From: DATMRF01 sp035566435
GTDB taxonomy: Bacteria; Verrucomicrobiota; Verrucomicrobiia; Limisphaerales; UBA8199
DNA: 33,868 bases
Reading direction: 5' to 3'
Assembly: GCA_035566435.1 (NCBI GenBank)
Contig: DATMRF010000048.1
Location: 1 to 33,868 of the forward strand
Shown here: positions 15,197 through 23,015 of the stretch, piece by piece
Numbering within the stretch: the stretch's first letter is position 1
Layout of the letters: every line of letters starts with the position of its first letter
The notes under the pieces: generated by a model
Databases searched by the model: none
Told to the model about the DNA's origin: nothing
What the model saw: the letters and a program-made list of their open reading frames with translations, nothing else
Translations under genes and position numbers: made by a program

Positions 15197-16054
15197 TCAG
15201 GCGAAAAGTTCGCCGATATCCATCGAGCAGGGAACCATTTTGCCGCCTTCGAAAAGCCTTTGCGGCTGGCCATGGCTCCACTTGCGCAACCGGTAAAGGG
15301 CGGCAAAAGTGAAATCAGGGGCTGCCCCGCCCTGGCCGCCGGTGACCTCCGCGCCTCGGCGCACGTTGTCCATCGTCCAGGCCGGGAGCAGCAAATGATA
15401 AGGATTGCGATTGACTTCGCCGACGTGAAACGTGGTCGCCGCCATCATGTCGCCAAGGTCTTCGGCGCTTAGTTCGACCATCAGGTTGGGGTCAGTCATC
15501 GCTCCCCAGAATTCGGTTTCGACCAGGTAACACTCGAAGCCGGCAGGCATTTGCTTTAGGGCGTCCAGGACAAGGTAATGGGTGCCGATGTGTGTGGTGT
15601 TCCAATCGCGGTCATGTGGACACAGAACAACGCGGGGTTGATGTTGCTCGATGATGTCCCGGATAATCTTTACGCACGCAGACCAATGGGCGGGCTCCTG
15701 TTCCCGTGTCTTCGGATTAATCCGCTCCAGGCCGTTGGGACTCGTGGGAATCAACCCGAACCCGATATACTTGCAGGCATTTTGAAGCTCCTGCAAGCGG
15801 GCGTTCTGGCGGTCTTTCTTGCTGCCGAGGGTGACCGCCACGTTAAGAAGATTTAGACGGGCCTGCCGCATCAGGCGCACCGCGATGCCGCCCACAATGC
15901 ATTCGTCGTCCGGGTGCGGCGAAAAGAAGAGCGCCTTGGGGGCGTTTGGCGCAAGCTGCGGGCGGGCAGCGGGTGCGAGGGTGCCAAGGGGAAGCGACCG
16001 CCCGTCCTTCAACAAGCGGGCGTAATCCGAAACGAGTTGGTGATAGGGATTCAT
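15197..16054 (-). CDS. PIG-L family deacetylase
   Basis: A 285-residue zinc-dependent deacetylase of the PIG-L/LmbE fold. The metal motif HPDDE is at 47-51, and a second set CPHDRDWNTTHIGTH at 145-159 supplies His147/Asp148 and His155 or His159. Relatives remove acetyl groups from N-acetylglucosamine-containing compounds. No signal peptide is present, so it works in the cytoplasm. Its ATG overlaps the stop of the upstream ROK-family gene by four bases (ATGA), which indicates translational coupling. Together they suggest handling of an amino sugar, though the exact compound is not known. Confidence 0.88.
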   Translation of the reverse strand: MNPYHQLVSDYARLLKDGRSLPLGTLAPAARPQLAPNAPKALFFSPHPDDECIVGGIAVRLMRQARLNLLNVAVTLGSKKDRQNARLQELQNACKYIGFGLIPTSPNGLERINPKTREQEPAHWSACVKIIRDIIEQHQPRVVLCPHDRDWNTTHIGTHYLVLDALKQMPAGFECYLVETEFWGAMTDPNLMVELSAEDLGDMMAATTFHVGEVNRNPYHLLLPAWTMDNVRRGAEVTGGQGGAAPDFTFAALYRLRKWSHGQPQRLFEGGKMVPCSMDIGELFA

Positions 16055-17451
16055 AATTTCGGCAGAGATGCAGCGGCGACCGCCTGCCCATGGCGCTTAT
16101 CCTTTTCATCCGGAATATGGAATGAGATTTTGCCGGCCAAATCCGGGAAGTCGAGCTTCAGCACCTCCTTGGCCCCGGCGATAATAACGTCCCCGCCCGA
16201 TCCAGACGTGACCCGTCCGAGGATGAGGACATTCTCGAGGTCATAGAAGTCTGCGAAATGGGCGACGGAATAACCGAGGTAGGTGCCGATGGTTTCGTAA
16301 ATCTTGCGGGCGCGGTAATCGTCTGCCTCCATCAGCGCTTGAACTTGTTTGAGCTTTTCGGGCAGCGGGAGTTTGCCATCAACTTCGATACCCGCAGCCG
16401 CAAGGAGCCGACCCACGGCCTGTTGCGAAAAATACTGCACGTTGCAGCCGTAATCGCCGGACCACTCGTCCGTGGGCGCCTTGGGATTATAGTCCGCGGG
16501 CACGAAGGCCAGCTCGTTAATCCAGGAAGTGATGTTGCCCTGAGTATTTACATAGCCCCCGGCGGTGCTCGTGCCCAGCGAGATGCCCAAGATCCGATTC
16601 TTGGACAGGGACATCGACCCTGCCAGCGCGGTCACCTCGCCGTCGTTGACCACTTCAAAGGGCACGTCGTTCCAGCGTTTCTTGATCTCCAGGAACATGT
16701 CCCGGACTCGCGCCTTGAAGACATCGGGCGGCACACCGCGGAAAAGCGAGGCGACTTTCACGCGGTTGTTCAAATAGATCCCGGCCGCGCTGCCGCCGAT
16801 CGCGTCCACTCGCGGCAGATGAGCGGCCGCTTTTTTCAGAGAATCCATGATGCCGTCGAAATGGTATTGCGGGTCGGGCTGGAAATACGGGTCCCAGACG
16901 GTTTCCTCGCTGAACTCGACTTTGCCATCCACAACCGCCGCGACTTTGCGGTCACTGCCGCCGAGATCAAAGCCGATCCGACAGCCTTCGAGGTGACGGC
17001 CAAGCGAAGCCGCGCCGTGACGTTCGGCGGGCAAATCCCGGGTGTGCACGACCTCGAGCAGATGGTCGAACATGCGTTCGCCGACCAGGTCGGAATCGAA
17101 CTTGCCTGTCGGCGTTTCGCGGTAATAAGCCGCAAGCTTTGCCGCCAGCGGTGCGGGCCCCTGGAAATGAATGCGGAAGCCCCCGCGGGACCAAAGCATG
17201 CATTTTACGATGCGCTCGAGGTAGGTGAAATTGCCAGCCGCGCCGGGAAGGGCGTCTGGAAAAACCTCGGTGCGGAAGTGCGAGACGTTTCCGTCGGCTT
17301 GTTCCAACGCAAGCCCGACAGGCACTGCCCCTTTGGCAGCTCGAACCTGTTCGCGAAAGGCGTGGTTCGCCAGCACCGCCGGCCGGAACCAAGGGTCCAG
17401 AACCGGTGTGATCCTGGGCGCAACCAAAGCAAGCCCGTTGTTCATGTTCAT
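16051..17451 (-). CDS. Divergent ROK-family sugar kinase-like protein
   Basis: About 466 residues from ATG at 17451 (a GTG at 17454 is also in frame). The actin-like ATPase phosphate loop appears late, as IGFDLGGSDRKVAAVVDG near residues 160-177; a second phosphate segment ILGISLGTSTAGGY and the NDGEVTALAG segment with the expected catalytic Asp are also present. Two deviations stand out: an N-terminal extension of about 155 residues unlike a DNA-binding domain, and loss of the usual zinc motif CGCGxxGC, replaced by a segment with WSGDYGC. Kinase activity is therefore likely but not certain. It leads the ROK, PIG-L, deaminase operon. Confidence 0.75.
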   Translation of the reverse strand: MNMNNGLALVAPRITPVLDPWFRPAVLANHAFREQVRAAKGAVPVGLALEQADGNVSHFRTEVFPDALPGAAGNFTYLERIVKCMLWSRGGFRIHFQGPAPLAAKLAAYYRETPTGKFDSDLVGERMFDHLLEVVHTRDLPAERHGAASLGRHLEGCRIGFDLGGSDRKVAAVVDGKVEFSEETVWDPYFQPDPQYHFDGIMDSLKKAAAHLPRVDAIGGSAAGIYLNNRVKVASLFRGVPPDVFKARVRDMFLEIKKRWNDVPFEVVNDGEVTALAGSMSLSKNRILGISLGTSTAGGYVNTQGNITSWINELAFVPADYNPKAPTDEWSGDYGCNVQYFSQQAVGRLLAAAGIEVDGKLPLPEKLKQVQALMEADDYRARKIYETIGTYLGYSVAHFADFYDLENVLILGRVTSGSGGDVIIAGAKEVLKLDFPDLAGKISFHIPDEKDKRHGQAVAAASLPKL

Positions 17452-17607
17452 CACAGCGCCGTTGTTGTAGTGAAGGCAGCGGGCAAGCGCAATTCGAAAT
17501 GGCTTGACGGCTTATGCCTGCGCGAATCTGCCCAGAGACTTACGTCGTCTGCTACAGAGCCAGTGGATTTCCAAACAGGTTCTAACCGGAAGCGCTTATG
17601 GGTGCTG

Positions 17608-17790
17608 TCACGACACCGTCAAGCGTCGCAGCAGCCGCCAAGCCCAGAAACATAAGGCTCCAGCGGCGAAGGTCAGGAGAATGAACAAGGGTTCTTTCGC
17701 CAGATGCGGCCACTCCGTGATGATTCGCACCAGATGGGCCAGAGTGATGAGGCCAAAGAGCGCGCAGGTAGTTATGAGGTACGCTTTCAT
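17608..17790 (-). CDS. Small two-helix membrane protein
   Basis: A 60-residue protein from ATG at 17790; the frame is open upstream but only this start gives a sensible N-terminus, MKAYLITTCALFG. Two hydrophobic segments (about 3-22 and 36-52) flank a short loop RIITEWPHLAKEP, and the protein ends with WAWRLLRRLTVS. It looks like a small inner-membrane protein of unknown function that recurs in this type of genome. It lies 20 bases downstream of the sigma54 activator gene on the same strand and is probably co-transcribed with it. Confidence 0.6.
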   Translation of the reverse strand: MKAYLITTCALFGLITLAHLVRIITEWPHLAKEPLFILLTFAAGALCFWAWRLLRRLTVS

Positions 17791-17810
17791 GGATTCGACT
17801 GGATGCGAAC

Positions 17811-19250
17811 TCAGGCGGGCTCCTTTTGGACCTTCAACCGCTTCATTTTTGAGACCAGGGTCGTCGGCTTGATCCGCAACAGCGCCGCAGCGCCATCGGG
17901 GCCATAGATTTTCCAATCGGTCCGGTGCAATGCCGTCACCACGATCTCGCGCTCGCGCACGTCCAGTTCATCGAAGGAAAGGTCTCCCTCCTCTTCCCGC
18001 GCGGAAACAGGCGCAGGGCGATTCGCGCGCTGACCGCCGGCGCTGCGCTGAGGCAGGTCGAATTGCAGCTTGCCACCCCGGGCAAGAATGACGGCGCGTT
18101 CGATTACATTCTGCAACTCCCGTACGTTGCCGGGCCAGTCATAGGCCTGTAATTCCAGCACGTGAAGTTTTGTCAGGCGCGGGGCCGTTATCCCCAGGCG
18201 GCGGGCGGATTGTTTGATGAAGTGTTCGGCGAGTTCGCCCACGTCTTCGAGCCGCTCCCTCAACGGCGGCACTTCGATCGGAAACACACTCAGACGATAA
18301 TAGAGGTCTAGGCGGAAACGGCCCGCCTTGGCTTCAGCCAGGAGGTCACGATTGGTGGCGGCGATGAGACGGACCTTTACCGTTCGGGTGCGCTCGTCAC
18401 CCACCCGCTCGAACTGGCCTTCCTGCAGAACGCGCAACAGCTTGCTTTGCAGGTCCAGCGGAATTTCACCGATTTCGTCCAGGAGGAGTGTCCCGTCATC
18501 GGCCAGCTCAAAACGGCCAATCCGGTCCTTGATGGCGCCGGTAAACGACCCTCGAACATGGCCAAAGAATTCACTCTCGAACAGCTCCTTGGGGATCGAG
18601 GCGCAGTTCACGCGCACCAGGGAGCGGTCTTTGCGCGCGCTTAAGTCGTGAATGGCCCTGGCAACCAACTCCTTGCCGGTGCCGGACTCCCCCAAAATAA
18701 TCACGTTGGCTTCAGTCGGAGCCACAGTGGCAATCTGGGCTAGTACTTTCTGCAGCGCCGCGCTGCGCCCGATGATGTTACCGAACCTGGCCCGGGCCTC
18801 GTCCTGAAGGAACTCGTTTTCGAACTCGAGGTTTTTCTGTTTGGCAATGCAGCTTAGAGCCACCACCCGGCCGACGACTTCGCCCCGATCATTGCGGTAG
18901 GGGGTCGACCTCACATGCATCCAGTGGGAGCGGCCATCCTTGCGTTTCATTTCGAACTCGAAGGATTTGGGCTCGTCCGCAGGGGACTTATTAGCGGGGC
19001 ATTCCGCAGGCCCCGAATCGGCGCGCAATAGATAGGGGGTCTGGCCCAGGAGCTCTTCAGGCGAATAACCTGTGATCTCGTACACCAATCGATTCGCATA
19101 GATGATCCGGCAGTCTGCATCTAGAATCATTACCCCTTCGGAAAGGCTCTCGAGGGCAGTGCGATAGAATGTCTCGGAGTCGAAGATCGCTTCCGGGCCA
19201 ATGCCGTTTGCCGTCTGTGTTTCTACAACTTGATTCATGCGCCGCAACAT
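17811..19250 (-). CDS. PAS / sigma54-dependent activator with Fis-type HTH
   Basis: A 479-residue transcription activator (467 if ATG at 19238 is used). A PAS sensor covers about 28-140 (SEGVMILDADCRIIYAN). The AAA+ domain has Walker A GESGTGKE at 187-194, Walker B LLLDEIGE at 255-262 and the arginine-rich sensor region PPLRER. The loop that contacts sigma54 reads GSFTGA at 234-239 where GAFTGA is usual. The C-terminal HTH, about 440-475, has GPDGAAALLRIKPTTLVSKMKRL, an FhlA-like Fis domain. The protein should act on -24/-12 promoters, and such a promoter lies 168 bases upstream on the divergent side. PAS ligand unknown. Confidence 0.9.
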   Translation of the reverse strand: MLRRMNQVVETQTANGIGPEAIFDSETFYRTALESLSEGVMILDADCRIIYANRLVYEITGYSPEELLGQTPYLLRADSGPAECPANKSPADEPKSFEFEMKRKDGRSHWMHVRSTPYRNDRGEVVGRVVALSCIAKQKNLEFENEFLQDEARARFGNIIGRSAALQKVLAQIATVAPTEANVIILGESGTGKELVARAIHDLSARKDRSLVRVNCASIPKELFESEFFGHVRGSFTGAIKDRIGRFELADDGTLLLDEIGEIPLDLQSKLLRVLQEGQFERVGDERTRTVKVRLIAATNRDLLAEAKAGRFRLDLYYRLSVFPIEVPPLRERLEDVGELAEHFIKQSARRLGITAPRLTKLHVLELQAYDWPGNVRELQNVIERAVILARGGKLQFDLPQRSAGGQRANRPAPVSAREEEGDLSFDELDVREREIVVTALHRTDWKIYGPDGAAALLRIKPTTLVSKMKRLKVQKEPA

Positions 19251-19338
19251 GGCTCAGGATGCCGCTCGACGCAACGATGCGCCGTTGTTCCCGCCACGCT
19301 TATAAGTTGGAAACGTTAAACCGTGGCGAGCAGTAATC

Positions 19339-19356
19339 ATCAGTCAGGAGGCTGAT
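19339..19356. promoter_or_regulatory. Candidate upstream activator site
   Basis: ATCAGTC (19339-19345) and GGCTGAT (19350-19356) form an inverted repeat with six of seven positions matching around a 4-base spacer, about 65 bases upstream of the predicted -24 element. A second, perfect 5-bp repeat CAACG/CGTTG lies at 19272-19287. Sigma54 activators bind such dimeric sites upstream of their promoters. Which one is used, if either, cannot be told here. Confidence 0.3.
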
Positions 19357-19417
19357 TGCTTTCGTATCCAATTGTCTTCCAAATAGTTGATGGAGTAGCT
19401 GGCAGCACGTCGAGCGT

Positions 19418-19434
19418 TTGGCACAAGGCTAGCA
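19418..19434 (+). promoter_or_regulatory. Predicted sigma54 (-24/-12) promoter
   Basis: TTGGCACAAGGCTAGCA matches the sigma54 consensus YTGGCACGrNNNTTGCW with two mismatches. The invariant GG is at 19420-19421 and GC at 19432-19433, giving the obligatory spacing. Transcription would begin near 19445 and yield a short leader before the SDR start at 19490. Its position next to a divergent sigma54 activator gene makes this the best-supported promoter in the window. Confidence 0.65.
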
Positions 19435-19489
19435 TCAGGGGGTTCAGTTGCGTTTCGAATCGAAACGAGCGGTGAAAACAAAACAGAAT

Positions 19490-20257
19490 ATGAATAGATT
19501 ATTGGAAAACAAGGTGGCTCTCGTCACTGGCGGTGGCAGCGGAATTGGTCGTGCGTCCGCTCTGGCCTTCGCTGGCGCAGGTGCGAAAGTAGTGGTTTCC
19601 GGACGGCGCGAAAAGGAAGCGTTTGAGACCGTGGCTCTTATCAAGAAGAATGGGGGCCAGGGAGCGTTTATCAAAGCGGACGTGTCCAACGAAGCCGATG
19701 TGGAGGCGTTGGTAGCCCAGACGCTGTCCACCTATGGCCGGCTTGATGCCGCTTTTAACAATGCGGGCATTGAAGGTGAGGTGGGGAAGCAAACCCACGA
19801 GCAGTCGCTCGCAAACTACCGCGCCGTCATGGATACCAACGTGCTGGGGGTGTTGCTCGCCATGAAGCATGAAATTAGCGCCATGTTGAAAAATGGCGGC
19901 GGAGCCATTGTCAACAACGCCTCGGTCGCCGGTCTGATTGGGTTTCCCGGCGTCGGCGTTTATGTCGCCAGCAAACACGCGGTTCTGGGTCTGACCAAGA
20001 CTGCCGCGCTCGAATACGCCAAGCAGGGCATTCGGGTCAACGCTATCTCGCCCGGCGGCATCGAGACGCCGATGCTGCATCGTTTCACGGGTGGTCCGGG
20101 GACCGATTTCTTCAACCAACTCGCGAGCATGCATCCGATCGGGCGCCTGGGGCGTCCCGAGGAGATGGCCGAGGCTGTGCTTTGGCTCTGTTCAGAGAAA
20201 TCCTCGTTCGTCACCGGCCTGTCGCTAACGGCAGACGGTGGTTGGACCGCGCAATAA
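19490..20257 (+). CDS. SDR family oxidoreductase
   Basis: A 255-residue classical short-chain dehydrogenase. The cofactor motif TGGGSGIG is at 13-20, NNAG at 90-93, and the catalytic set is Ser145, Tyr158 and Lys162 (YVASK). SGRR at 37-40 supplies basic residues often associated with NADP(H), so NADP is the likelier cofactor. The end ADGGWTAQ is typical. The frame is open from a TTG at 19448, but this would lie at the predicted transcription start, so ATG at 19490 is chosen. It is the first gene of the predicted sigma54 operon; its substrate is unknown. Confidence 0.88.
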   Translation: MNRLLENKVALVTGGGSGIGRASALAFAGAGAKVVVSGRREKEAFETVALIKKNGGQGAFIKADVSNEADVEALVAQTLSTYGRLDAAFNNAGIEGEVGKQTHEQSLANYRAVMDTNVLGVLLAMKHEISAMLKNGGGAIVNNASVAGLIGFPGVGVYVASKHAVLGLTKTAALEYAKQGIRVNAISPGGIETPMLHRFTGGPGTDFFNQLASMHPIGRLGRPEEMAEAVLWLCSEKSSFVTGLSLTADGGWTAQ

Positions 20258-20281
20258 TAGCAAACGGAAAGGAACACACTT

Positions 20282-20392
20282 ATGCTCACACTACTCGTCA
20301 GCACCACAGTCCTGGCCGTGCTCTTCGGCCTTGCCTGGCACAATGAGCCGGCCAGCGAGGCTGTACGCGTGCGGCACTCCAACAGGAAGTAA
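20282..20392 (+). CDS. 36-residue single-span membrane peptide
   Basis: A short gene between the SDR and dedA. GGAAAGGA, 10-17 bases upstream of the ATG, is a strong ribosome binding site. The product starts MLTLLVSTTVLAVLFGLAWH, one membrane span, then a short hydrophilic tail rich in Arg and His. It ends seven bases before dedA. A second peptide in the same operon (22184-22258) shares MLTLL at the start and WH after the hydrophobic segment. Small toxins or membrane-stress regulators have this shape, but no function can be assigned. Confidence 0.55.
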   Translation: MLTLLVSTTVLAVLFGLAWHNEPASEAVRVRHSNRK

Positions 20393-20398
20393 AAGCCC

Positions 20399-21232
20399 AT
20401 GGATGGAATCACTCAGTTCCTGGTCAGTCACGGCGGTGCGGTTTTGTTCGCGGTTGTCTTCGTGGAACAGGCCGGCCTGCCACTTCCTTCGGCACCGTGG
20501 CTGCTGGCGGCCGGGGCTCTTTCAGCGGCCGGGAAGCTGAACCCGGCGCTGGCTATTGGAATGAGCGCTGTGGCCTGCGTGATTGCGGATTCGCTCTGGT
20601 TTTATGTGGGCCGCCGGGGCGGCAACCGTGTCTTGCGTTTGTTTTGCCGCATGTCCCTCGCGCCGAATTCCTGTGTTGGGCGCACCAAGGGCCTGTTCGC
20701 GCGACACGGACTGCAAGGGCTGGTTGCCGCGAAATTCCTGCCTGGACTGGGCGCCGTAATGCCGCCACTTGCCGGAGCGCTCGGCATGAGTGCGGCTCAA
20801 TTCCTGTTGTTCGACACTTTGGGTGCATTGGTCTATGGGGCCGTCTACATCGTTGCAGGCTTTCTTTTCCACGACCAATTGCAGCAAGTAATGGCGGTGC
20901 TGAGCCAATTTGGATTCAGTGCGTTGCTCCTGACTGTCGCCTTGGTTCTCGCGTACATCACCTTCAAATATGTTCGGCGACGCCGACTGGTGGCTGGGCG
21001 GACTCCTCCTAAGCCCACCAAACGCCAGGAAACGGGCATGCCCAGCGAGAACCCGATCGCCGCTCGCGGTGGCCCTCTTTCGAATCCTGGGGCTGTTCTC
21101 GATGAGAATCCAGAACGCGTGGCGTTTGAGAATGTCGCCCTTGGTCTCATTCCGCAGCAGGAAACGGTGTCACTAGAGATGCCGGAGAATGTTCCCGCCT
21201 CGCTGGTCCCACCCACCCCGTGTGAAGTATGA
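20399..21232 (+). CDS. DedA family membrane protein with a hydrophilic C-terminal tail
   Basis: A 277-residue inner-membrane protein of the DedA/VTT family, now thought to move undecaprenyl phosphate or phospholipids across the membrane and needed for envelope stress tolerance. The conserved segment KFLPGLGAVMPPLAG is at about 113-127, and EQAGLPLPSAPWLLAAG lies near the N-terminus; both hold the family's re-entrant loop residues. Five or so membrane segments end near residue 195. The last 70 residues are polar and Pro/Glu-rich, longer than the roughly 200-residue family norm. Its stop overlaps the next gene's start by four bases. Confidence 0.85.
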   Translation: MDGITQFLVSHGGAVLFAVVFVEQAGLPLPSAPWLLAAGALSAAGKLNPALAIGMSAVACVIADSLWFYVGRRGGNRVLRLFCRMSLAPNSCVGRTKGLFARHGLQGLVAAKFLPGLGAVMPPLAGALGMSAAQFLLFDTLGALVYGAVYIVAGFLFHDQLQQVMAVLSQFGFSALLLTVALVLAYITFKYVRRRRLVAGRTPPKPTKRQETGMPSENPIAARGGPLSNPGAVLDENPERVAFENVALGLIPQQETVSLEMPENVPASLVPPTPCEV

Positions 21233-22179
21233 GCGCATTTCTGCCAGACCAGACCAGGGTCAGCCAGGTGCATCTGCGCACGGCCAGCCTCGAGCGCGCC
21301 CTTGAATTCTACGCCCGAGTGCTGGGTCTGGCGTCGGTCCGTGGACCGGGTTCCCAAGCCAGGCTTTCGGCTGCCGAAGAAAGTCCGGCGCTGATTGTCC
21401 TCAGTGAGGAGCTGAACGCAGAGCCGCGGCCGCCGCGTTCAACAGGGCTTTATCATTTCGCCATTCGCTATCCCCGGCGGGAAGACCTTGCGCAGGCTTA
21501 TCGGCGGCTGGTGAGAAATCATTATCGCGTTGCGGGCGCTTCCGATCATGGTGTCAGCGAGGCGATTTATCTGTCAGATGCTGACAGCAACGGCGTGGAA
21601 TTGTATGCCGACCGGCCGCGTGCGCAGTGGCCCTGGAACAACGGTCAGGTCACAATGGTCACCAAGCCACTGAACCTCGACAACCTGCTTGCGACAGTGG
21701 AGCAGCAACCCGAACCGGCCGGTCCACCAGCGGAGACCGACATCGGCCATCTCCACCTGCACGTCGGGGATCTGGTGGTAGCCGAGCGATTCTATGGGGA
21801 GTTCCTTGGCCTTGCCGTGACGCAGCGCGACTATCCCGGCGCGTTGTTCTTATCGGCCGGTGGCTACCACCATCACGTCGGCGTCAACACATGGGCAGGA
21901 AGGGCAAGCGCGCCGCCCAATAGCGTCGGGTTGGTCTCCTATCGCCTGGAGGTGCCGGTGGCTGAGGTCTTATACTGTCTCAGCCACCGGGCTCCGCTAC
22001 TGGGCTACGAAGCCAGGATCGAACCGGGCGAACCGCCCCTGCTCCAAGTCCGCGACCCCAACGGAAACTGGCTGGAAATCCAGACGGCCACTACTTCAGC
22101 GGAGGTCCGTGACCATCCTCAATGCAGGCTTACATCCAGGCTTGCCAGGATGTCTCTCGCTTGGAATCGAAAGGAGTGA
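21229..22179 (+). CDS. CatE-like VOC family dioxygenase
   Basis: A 316-residue protein with two VOC (glyoxalase-fold) units, like Bacillus catechol-2,3-dioxygenase CatE. The first unit spans about 8-130 with VHLRTASLERALEFYARVLGL, GLYHFAIRYP and NGVELYADRP; the second spans about 165-285 with IGHLHLHVGDL, GYHHHVGVNTW and NGNWLEIQTA. His and Glu residues at matching positions can hold a divalent metal. The likely job is cleavage of a catechol or detoxification of a quinone-like compound. It is coupled to dedA through an ATGA overlap. The stop codon overlaps the ribosome binding site of the next peptide. Confidence 0.82.
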   Translation: MSAFLPDQTRVSQVHLRTASLERALEFYARVLGLASVRGPGSQARLSAAEESPALIVLSEELNAEPRPPRSTGLYHFAIRYPRREDLAQAYRRLVRNHYRVAGASDHGVSEAIYLSDADSNGVELYADRPRAQWPWNNGQVTMVTKPLNLDNLLATVEQQPEPAGPPAETDIGHLHLHVGDLVVAERFYGEFLGLAVTQRDYPGALFLSAGGYHHHVGVNTWAGRASAPPNSVGLVSYRLEVPVAEVLYCLSHRAPLLGYEARIEPGEPPLLQVRDPNGNWLEIQTATTSAEVRDHPQCRLTSRLARMSLAWNRKE

Positions 22180-22183
22180 GTCC

Positions 22184-22258
22184 ATGTTAACTCTCCTTGG
22201 TGCCGCCGCGGTGGGAGCGCTTTTCTTTAGCTCGAATTGGCATGAACAATTCTTGTGA
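22184..22258 (+). CDS. 24-residue membrane peptide resembling the upstream 36-residue one
   Basis: A very short gene with AAAGGAG eight bases before its ATG, a strong ribosome binding site. The product begins MLTLLGAAAVGALFFSSNWH and ends in EQFL. Together with the peptide at 20282 it shares MLTLL, a Val/Ala/Leu core and WH at the same distance. It starts four bases after the VOC gene and ends nine bases before the PagL-like gene, so it is embedded in the operon. Translation is likely from the signals, but function is unknown. Confidence 0.5.
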   Translation: MLTLLGAAAVGALFFSSNWHEQFL

Positions 22259-22267
22259 GGATAAACC

Positions 22268-22948
22268 ATGAATGGAATAGGCAGGTTCTTCGCATTCGTC
22301 ATAACCTTATTGGCCGCCGTGGGCGCATCGAGCGCAGGCGAGCCGCGCTCGGAGTCACCAGGCGTCGATTCGACAGCCTCAATTGATCTGAATTCGTCGC
22401 CGCCAGGAACAACCATTTGGCAAGACGGTGTCGGCCAGGGTTTTCGGTCGTCGGTTCACACCATTAGCGTTGAGGCTGGCGCTGCTGTGGGTTTCGCGGC
22501 TTTCGGTAGCCGCCAGGCACACGATTTGGCTTTGGTCAGCCTCTCGTACGGCCACATGCTGGGCGAGGTAGTAGGCGAGGATCACTGGTTTCGCGGAAAC
22601 TTCGAGTGGCGCGCCGAATTCTTTACCGGCGCGCAGTTCGCTCCGTCAAGCGAATGGCTCGTCGGGCTCACGCCCCATTTGCGGTACAATTTTGCCACGG
22701 GAACTCGTTGGATACCCTTTCTCGATGGCGGCGCCGGCGTAACGGCTACGGGGATCGGGCCGCCGGACCTCAGCAATACATTCGAATTTAACCTGCAAGC
22801 CGGCGCAGGAGTGCACCGGTTCTGGCGGGATGATGTCTCGCTCACTCTGGAGGCCCGGTACATGCATATGTCCTGCGCGGGGCTCAGCCAACCCAACCTT
22901 GGCCTCAACAGCGTCATCGGGATGGTAGGTCTAACCTGGTTCTTTTGA
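22268..22948 (+). CDS. PagL-like acyloxyacyl hydrolase (lipid A deacylase family)
   Basis: A 226-residue outer-membrane beta-barrel. A signal peptide ends near SSAG (21-24). The C-terminal half follows the PagL family: FEFNLQAGAGVHRFW at about 172-186 and LEARYMHMSCAGLSQPNLGLNS at 194-215 holds the His-x-Ser pair, His200 and Ser202. The usual next residue, Asn, is Cys203 here. The last strand MVGLTWFF ends in Phe as barrels do. PagL removes the 3-O acyl chain of lipid A; with a changed oxyanion residue, activity may differ. GAGG, five to eight bases before its ATG region, serves as ribosome binding site. It closes the sigma54 operon. Confidence 0.72.
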   Translation: MNGIGRFFAFVITLLAAVGASSAGEPRSESPGVDSTASIDLNSSPPGTTIWQDGVGQGFRSSVHTISVEAGAAVGFAAFGSRQAHDLALVSLSYGHMLGEVVGEDHWFRGNFEWRAEFFTGAQFAPSSEWLVGLTPHLRYNFATGTRWIPFLDGGAGVTATGIGPPDLSNTFEFNLQAGAGVHRFWRDDVSLTLEARYMHMSCAGLSQPNLGLNSVIGMVGLTWFF

Positions 22949-22972
22949 CCCGGAAGGCGAGAATGGGAGAAT

Positions 22973-22999
22973 TCTGCGGCCGCGGGTTTCCGTCGCAGA
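22973..22999. terminator. Weak hairpin between convergent genes
   Basis: TCTGCG at 22973-22978 and CGCAGA at 22994-22999 form a 6-bp stem in the short gap between the pagL-like gene and the convergent ATPase gene. There is no T-tract, so terminator function is only a guess from position. Confidence 0.2.
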
Positions 23000-23015
23000 G
23001 TCAGGACGTCAGCGC

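Noticed and set aside
16258..17655. A 465-codon + strand frame opposite the ROK-like gene
   Set aside because: The minus strand frame has ATP-binding signatures and operon overlap; the + frame has none.
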